Made by a program: the position numbers and the translations under genes. The notes beneath the pieces were generated by a model, which worked only from the letters and a program-made list of their open reading frames with translations, was not told where the DNA came from and searched no databases. A stretch of 64,000 bases of DNA. Source: Bacteroidales bacterium. GTDB taxonomy: Bacteria > Bacteroidota > Bacteroidia > Bacteroidales > Marinilabiliaceae. Of the stretch, positions 61,780-64,000 are shown piece after piece. The stretch covers positions 1-64,000 of the forward strand of contig SUWW01000001.1 of the NCBI GenBank assembly GCA_015061285.1, given 5' to 3'. Numbering within the stretch: position 1 is the stretch's first letter; every line of letters begins with the position of its first letter.

Positions 61780-62829
61780 TTATTCATAATCTTTTAAGCA
61801 TTCATCATAATTATACTTCCACAAAATAACATCATCGACTATTATATCTATGTAATTAGGTTCATTTGATTCAAGCAGTATTTTATCCTTGTACTTATAC
61901 AATAGTTTTTCTGCTTGTGAGGCATATTGTAGATTTATTCCTCTCATAAATTTTTCTGGCCAATACTGACATACAGTATCTTTGGAAATTGAATCCAATT
62001 TAAACCCCAAGAATTTATGCCCCATCCAATTACTAATACCTCCTTTAGTTTCCATTTCTGTGCCTATTATTTGGGAGATGAGATTTTTCTCAGAAACTCT
62101 ATTCTGTTCAAAAATTTTTGTTCTGAACTCTTCAAAGGATGACCGTTGTAGAATAGGACAAATGATCTGACTCAGATTGTATCTTTTGCAGAAAGATTGA
62201 ATAAGGGCACAAATATTCGATGGAATTTGTTGTATATAGCTTCCATCATAAGCTGAATTCAAAAGTCTATATCCGCCATTCTTATCGAAACTATAATAAG
62301 AGTACTCTAACAAAGGTTTCATTCCCACCGTTGGCAAACACAAATTTTCTTCATATTCGACGTATATGCTATTATATATATTCTGCAATTCACTAATCAA
62401 TTCGAGTACATTTACTTCATCTGATTGCAAATAGGTCCCATCTTCATCATATAATCTAAACAAATCAGAGAGGCAACAATTGTAGTTATCAAAGAAGGTC
62501 CAATCACGCAAATAGTAAGTTCCACAAGCATTACATATATGATGAGAATTGAAATAAATATCAGCACACTCTCCATTTCTATAGATGTAAACGTATAACG
62601 AATCCTTGTTATCTATTACAGATTGAGGTACGTGATTATTTGCATCTAACGTCCAGTCCCTAAGTATTTTGTCGAAATCATTGCTTAGCAAAGGGTATTT
62701 ACATATCGTTTGTTCTAACAGAAAATGCATCGTTCTTCTTACTTCTGGCGTAAATGTTTCTACTCCTTGCGAAATCGCTACTCTACATTGAATAACCAAT
62801 AACATGATAATCAACATTCTCATTGTCAT
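61780..62829 (-). CDS. Exported protein of unknown family, candidate immunity protein for tip A
   Basis: 349 aa with a signal peptide (MTMRMLIIMLLVIQCRVAISQ) and no lipobox, so periplasmic or secreted. The body is rich in aromatic residues (DWTFFDNYNCC, YGSYIQQIP-like stretches, WMGHKFLGFKL) with one Cys pair CNACGTYYL near residue 96. No recognised domain. It begins 1 nt after the stop of the RHS gene upstream, the same spacing as in module B, so an immunity role is suggested. It could also be a cargo or partner of the tip. Confidence 0.5.
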   Translation of the reverse strand: MTMRMLIIMLLVIQCRVAISQGVETFTPEVRRTMHFLLEQTICKYPLLSNDFDKILRDWTLDANNHVPQSVIDNKDSLYVYIYRNGECADIYFNSHHICNACGTYYLRDWTFFDNYNCCLSDLFRLYDEDGTYLQSDEVNVLELISELQNIYNSIYVEYEENLCLPTVGMKPLLEYSYYSFDKNGGYRLLNSAYDGSYIQQIPSNICALIQSFCKRYNLSQIICPILQRSSFEEFRTKIFEQNRVSEKNLISQIIGTEMETKGGISNWMGHKFLGFKLDSISKDTVCQYWPEKFMRGINLQYASQAEKLLYKYKDKILLESNEPNYIDIIVDDVILWKYNYDECLKDYE

Positions 62830-62830
62830 A

Positions 62831-64000
62831 TCACTTATTTTTTATAGTTGACCTAAGATAGTTTACTTTATTCTTGAATTGAATATACATGTTTTTCGAG
62901 TTAAAAGTAAGTACAACAATATCAGCAGATTTACTTTTCCATTCTTTGTTATTTTGGAAATTTATATGATAGCAGTATCTTCCTTTATCATACCCCCCAT
63001 AATATTTCTTTTGGGTTTGCATATTTCCTAGTGTCGATTTATAACCAACCATAGCTTCACTATCCTTGAACACATTTAGTATAACTGAAGCACCATTATA
63101 ACAATCAGCATTTTCATCAAACCAATGCTCATTCTCTCTTGTTGGTATTATAGATTCAATCCAATTGCATAGTCCAGAAAAATCAACTCGTTCTTTACTT
63201 TGGGATAATTCAAAATATATTGCCAAATCTATTTTCTTAGTCAATTCGGCCTTATTTACTCGCACATTTGACTCCAAGGATTCTTGCTTATCTATTTCTT
63301 GTCCAAATAAACTGTAATAAGTATTTTCTGTTTCATAGATGAGTCCCCTAAAAGTTCCCTCTTTATGCTTATCGTACAGATCCATATCAGAATTGATATC
63401 TCTGTCGTAAACCATTTGAGTATTTCCGCTTTCATCGGTTTTTGAATACCAACCATTTCCATCTAGATCCACCAACCTCACAGGATTCCCCGCACAATAG
63501 ACATACCCACCCATGCTTGGGTACTTCTCTGTGAGCGCATCCACACCATACCACAATGCCAACACTGGCTCATAGTAGCGTGCTCCATAGTAGTACAGAC
63601 CTGTTTCGCTATCGAGTTCTTTGCCGTTAAACTTCCAAGGCTGCTCGTATGAGGTATTATGCTCATCTACAAGCGCTTCGCCGTAAGGCTTGTAACATAC
63701 AAACTGCGTGACATTGCCATTAGCATCAGTAATGTAGCTTGTAGAACCGAGGTGGTCTGAATGGTAGAAATAGATGTCCTTTTCTTGAATATTCTCGGCG
63801 TTGGTGTAGCCGTAGCCAGCCCCTTCATCTTCTGGGTCGCTTGGTTTTTCGTACATCACTGGTGCTCCTGGCGTGCCACCATAAGGGCGTTTGTATGGTT
63901 TCATTGGCCAACCACTCGGCACATCATAGTTGCCAAGCGGTTCTACACTATAATCTCCGTATGCGCCACTATACTCGGCTTCGCCATAAATACCTTTTGC
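62831..64000 (-). CDS. RHS protein with tip A (partial, runs off the window)
   Basis: The frame is open to the edge of the window (KGIYGEAEYSGAYGDYSVEP before NYDVPSGW), so the N-terminal part lies beyond 64000. The core copy ends CAGNPVRLVDLDGN. The tip (about 205 residues, from GWYSKTDESGNTQ) includes LYDKHKEGTFRGLIYETENTY, a stretch DENADCYNGASVILNVFKD and RYCYHINFQNN. The Cys followed later by His might be a thiol-hydrolase pair, but this is a weak guess. The tip is different from those of modules B and C. A candidate immunity gene follows 1 nt later. RHS proteins in Bacteroidetes are commonly secreted by T6SS or other systems; no such genes are in view. Confidence 0.78.
   Translation of the reverse strand, partial: AKGIYGEAEYSGAYGDYSVEPLGNYDVPSGWPMKPYKRPYGGTPGAPVMYEKPSDPEDEGAGYGYTNAENIQEKDIYFYHSDHLGSTSYITDANGNVTQFVCYKPYGEALVDEHNTSYEQPWKFNGKELDSETGLYYYGARYYEPVLALWYGVDALTEKYPSMGGYVYCAGNPVRLVDLDGNGWYSKTDESGNTQMVYDRDINSDMDLYDKHKEGTFRGLIYETENTYYSLFGQEIDKQESLESNVRVNKAELTKKIDLAIYFELSQSKERVDFSGLCNWIESIIPTRENEHWFDENADCYNGASVILNVFKDSEAMVGYKSTLGNMQTQKKYYGGYDKGRYCYHINFQNNKEWKSKSADIVVLTFNSKNMYIQFKNKVNYLRSTIKNK
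63455..64000 (-). repeat. RHS core repeat, copy 3 (module A)
   Basis: Matches copy 1 through LGNYDVP and further upstream (KGIYGEAEYSGAYGDYS) to the window edge, so it is the longest of the three pairs. Confidence 0.85.

Overview
The window reads as a chromosomal segment of a gut- or oral-type Bacteroidales bacterium (Prevotella, Muribaculaceae or Bacteroides-like). The evidence is a SusC/SusD starch locus, many lipoproteins with a lipobox Cys, the Bacteroidetes -7 promoter motif TAnnTTTG in front of several genes, a DUF4293 protein, a PorE-like OmpA protein, split HipA genes and Bacteroidetes-type intergenic palindromes. I saw no rRNA, tRNA, CRISPR array or intact insertion sequence.

Layout. 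1-707: non-coding, rich in short palindromic repeats. 708-2178: a three-gene hipB-hipS-hipT toxin-antitoxin operon with three evenly spaced operator-like palindromes upstream. 2488-5676: an exonuclease and a secreted SGNH esterase. 6024-17547: starch utilisation, with a susA-like GH13 enzyme as its own unit, then susC-susD-susE-susF-susG. Related 12-bp palindromes (GCAANCGNTTGC) lie upstream of susA (one) and susC (three in contiguous tandem), and a perfect 19-bp inverted repeat precedes susG. No susB or susR is present. 17629-28271: an AddB-like nuclease, DUF4293 protein, MalQ (glycogen/maltodextrin use; divergent promoter) and a giant CoA-dehydratase activase. 28447-31444: three consecutive lipoproteins (pentapeptide-like, papain protease, Ser/Thr-rich). 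31522-36755: a small MBL-thioesterase-SDR operon opposite an isolated Wza/Wzc-type polysaccharide export pair. 36807-38610: a GNAT, a chimeric SusD-locus pseudogene and a 57-aa winged-helix protein. 38680-46588: a compact seven-gene operon purB-ABC-EI24-GT2-pyrC-lipoprotein-CorC.

46600-64000 is the accessory part: a single-chain MmeI-type (type IIL) restriction-modification enzyme whose reading frame has been invaded by palindromic elements, a voltage-gated channel, a DUF3791-DUF3990-DUF3791 operon that looks like an ADP-ribosyltransferase toxin with two candidate antitoxins, a Fic AMP-transferase, a PorE-like protein, a membrane-spanning sensor that joins a sugar-binding domain directly to an AraC DNA-binding domain, and an RHS polymorphic-toxin locus running leftwards. 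The RHS locus has three copies of the same conserved RHS core, each followed by a different C-terminal tip, with a tightly linked candidate immunity gene after two of them. Small scars carrying the RHS leader are scattered at 52.2 and 57.4 kb.

The best candidates for something under-described are: the tandem 12-mer operator array of the sus locus, the DUF3791/DUF3990/DUF3791 trio, in-frame palindrome insertion in the MmeI-type gene, the RHS tip reservoir with its frameshifted (possibly lipocalin-like) tip, and the periplasmic-binding/AraC one-component sensor.
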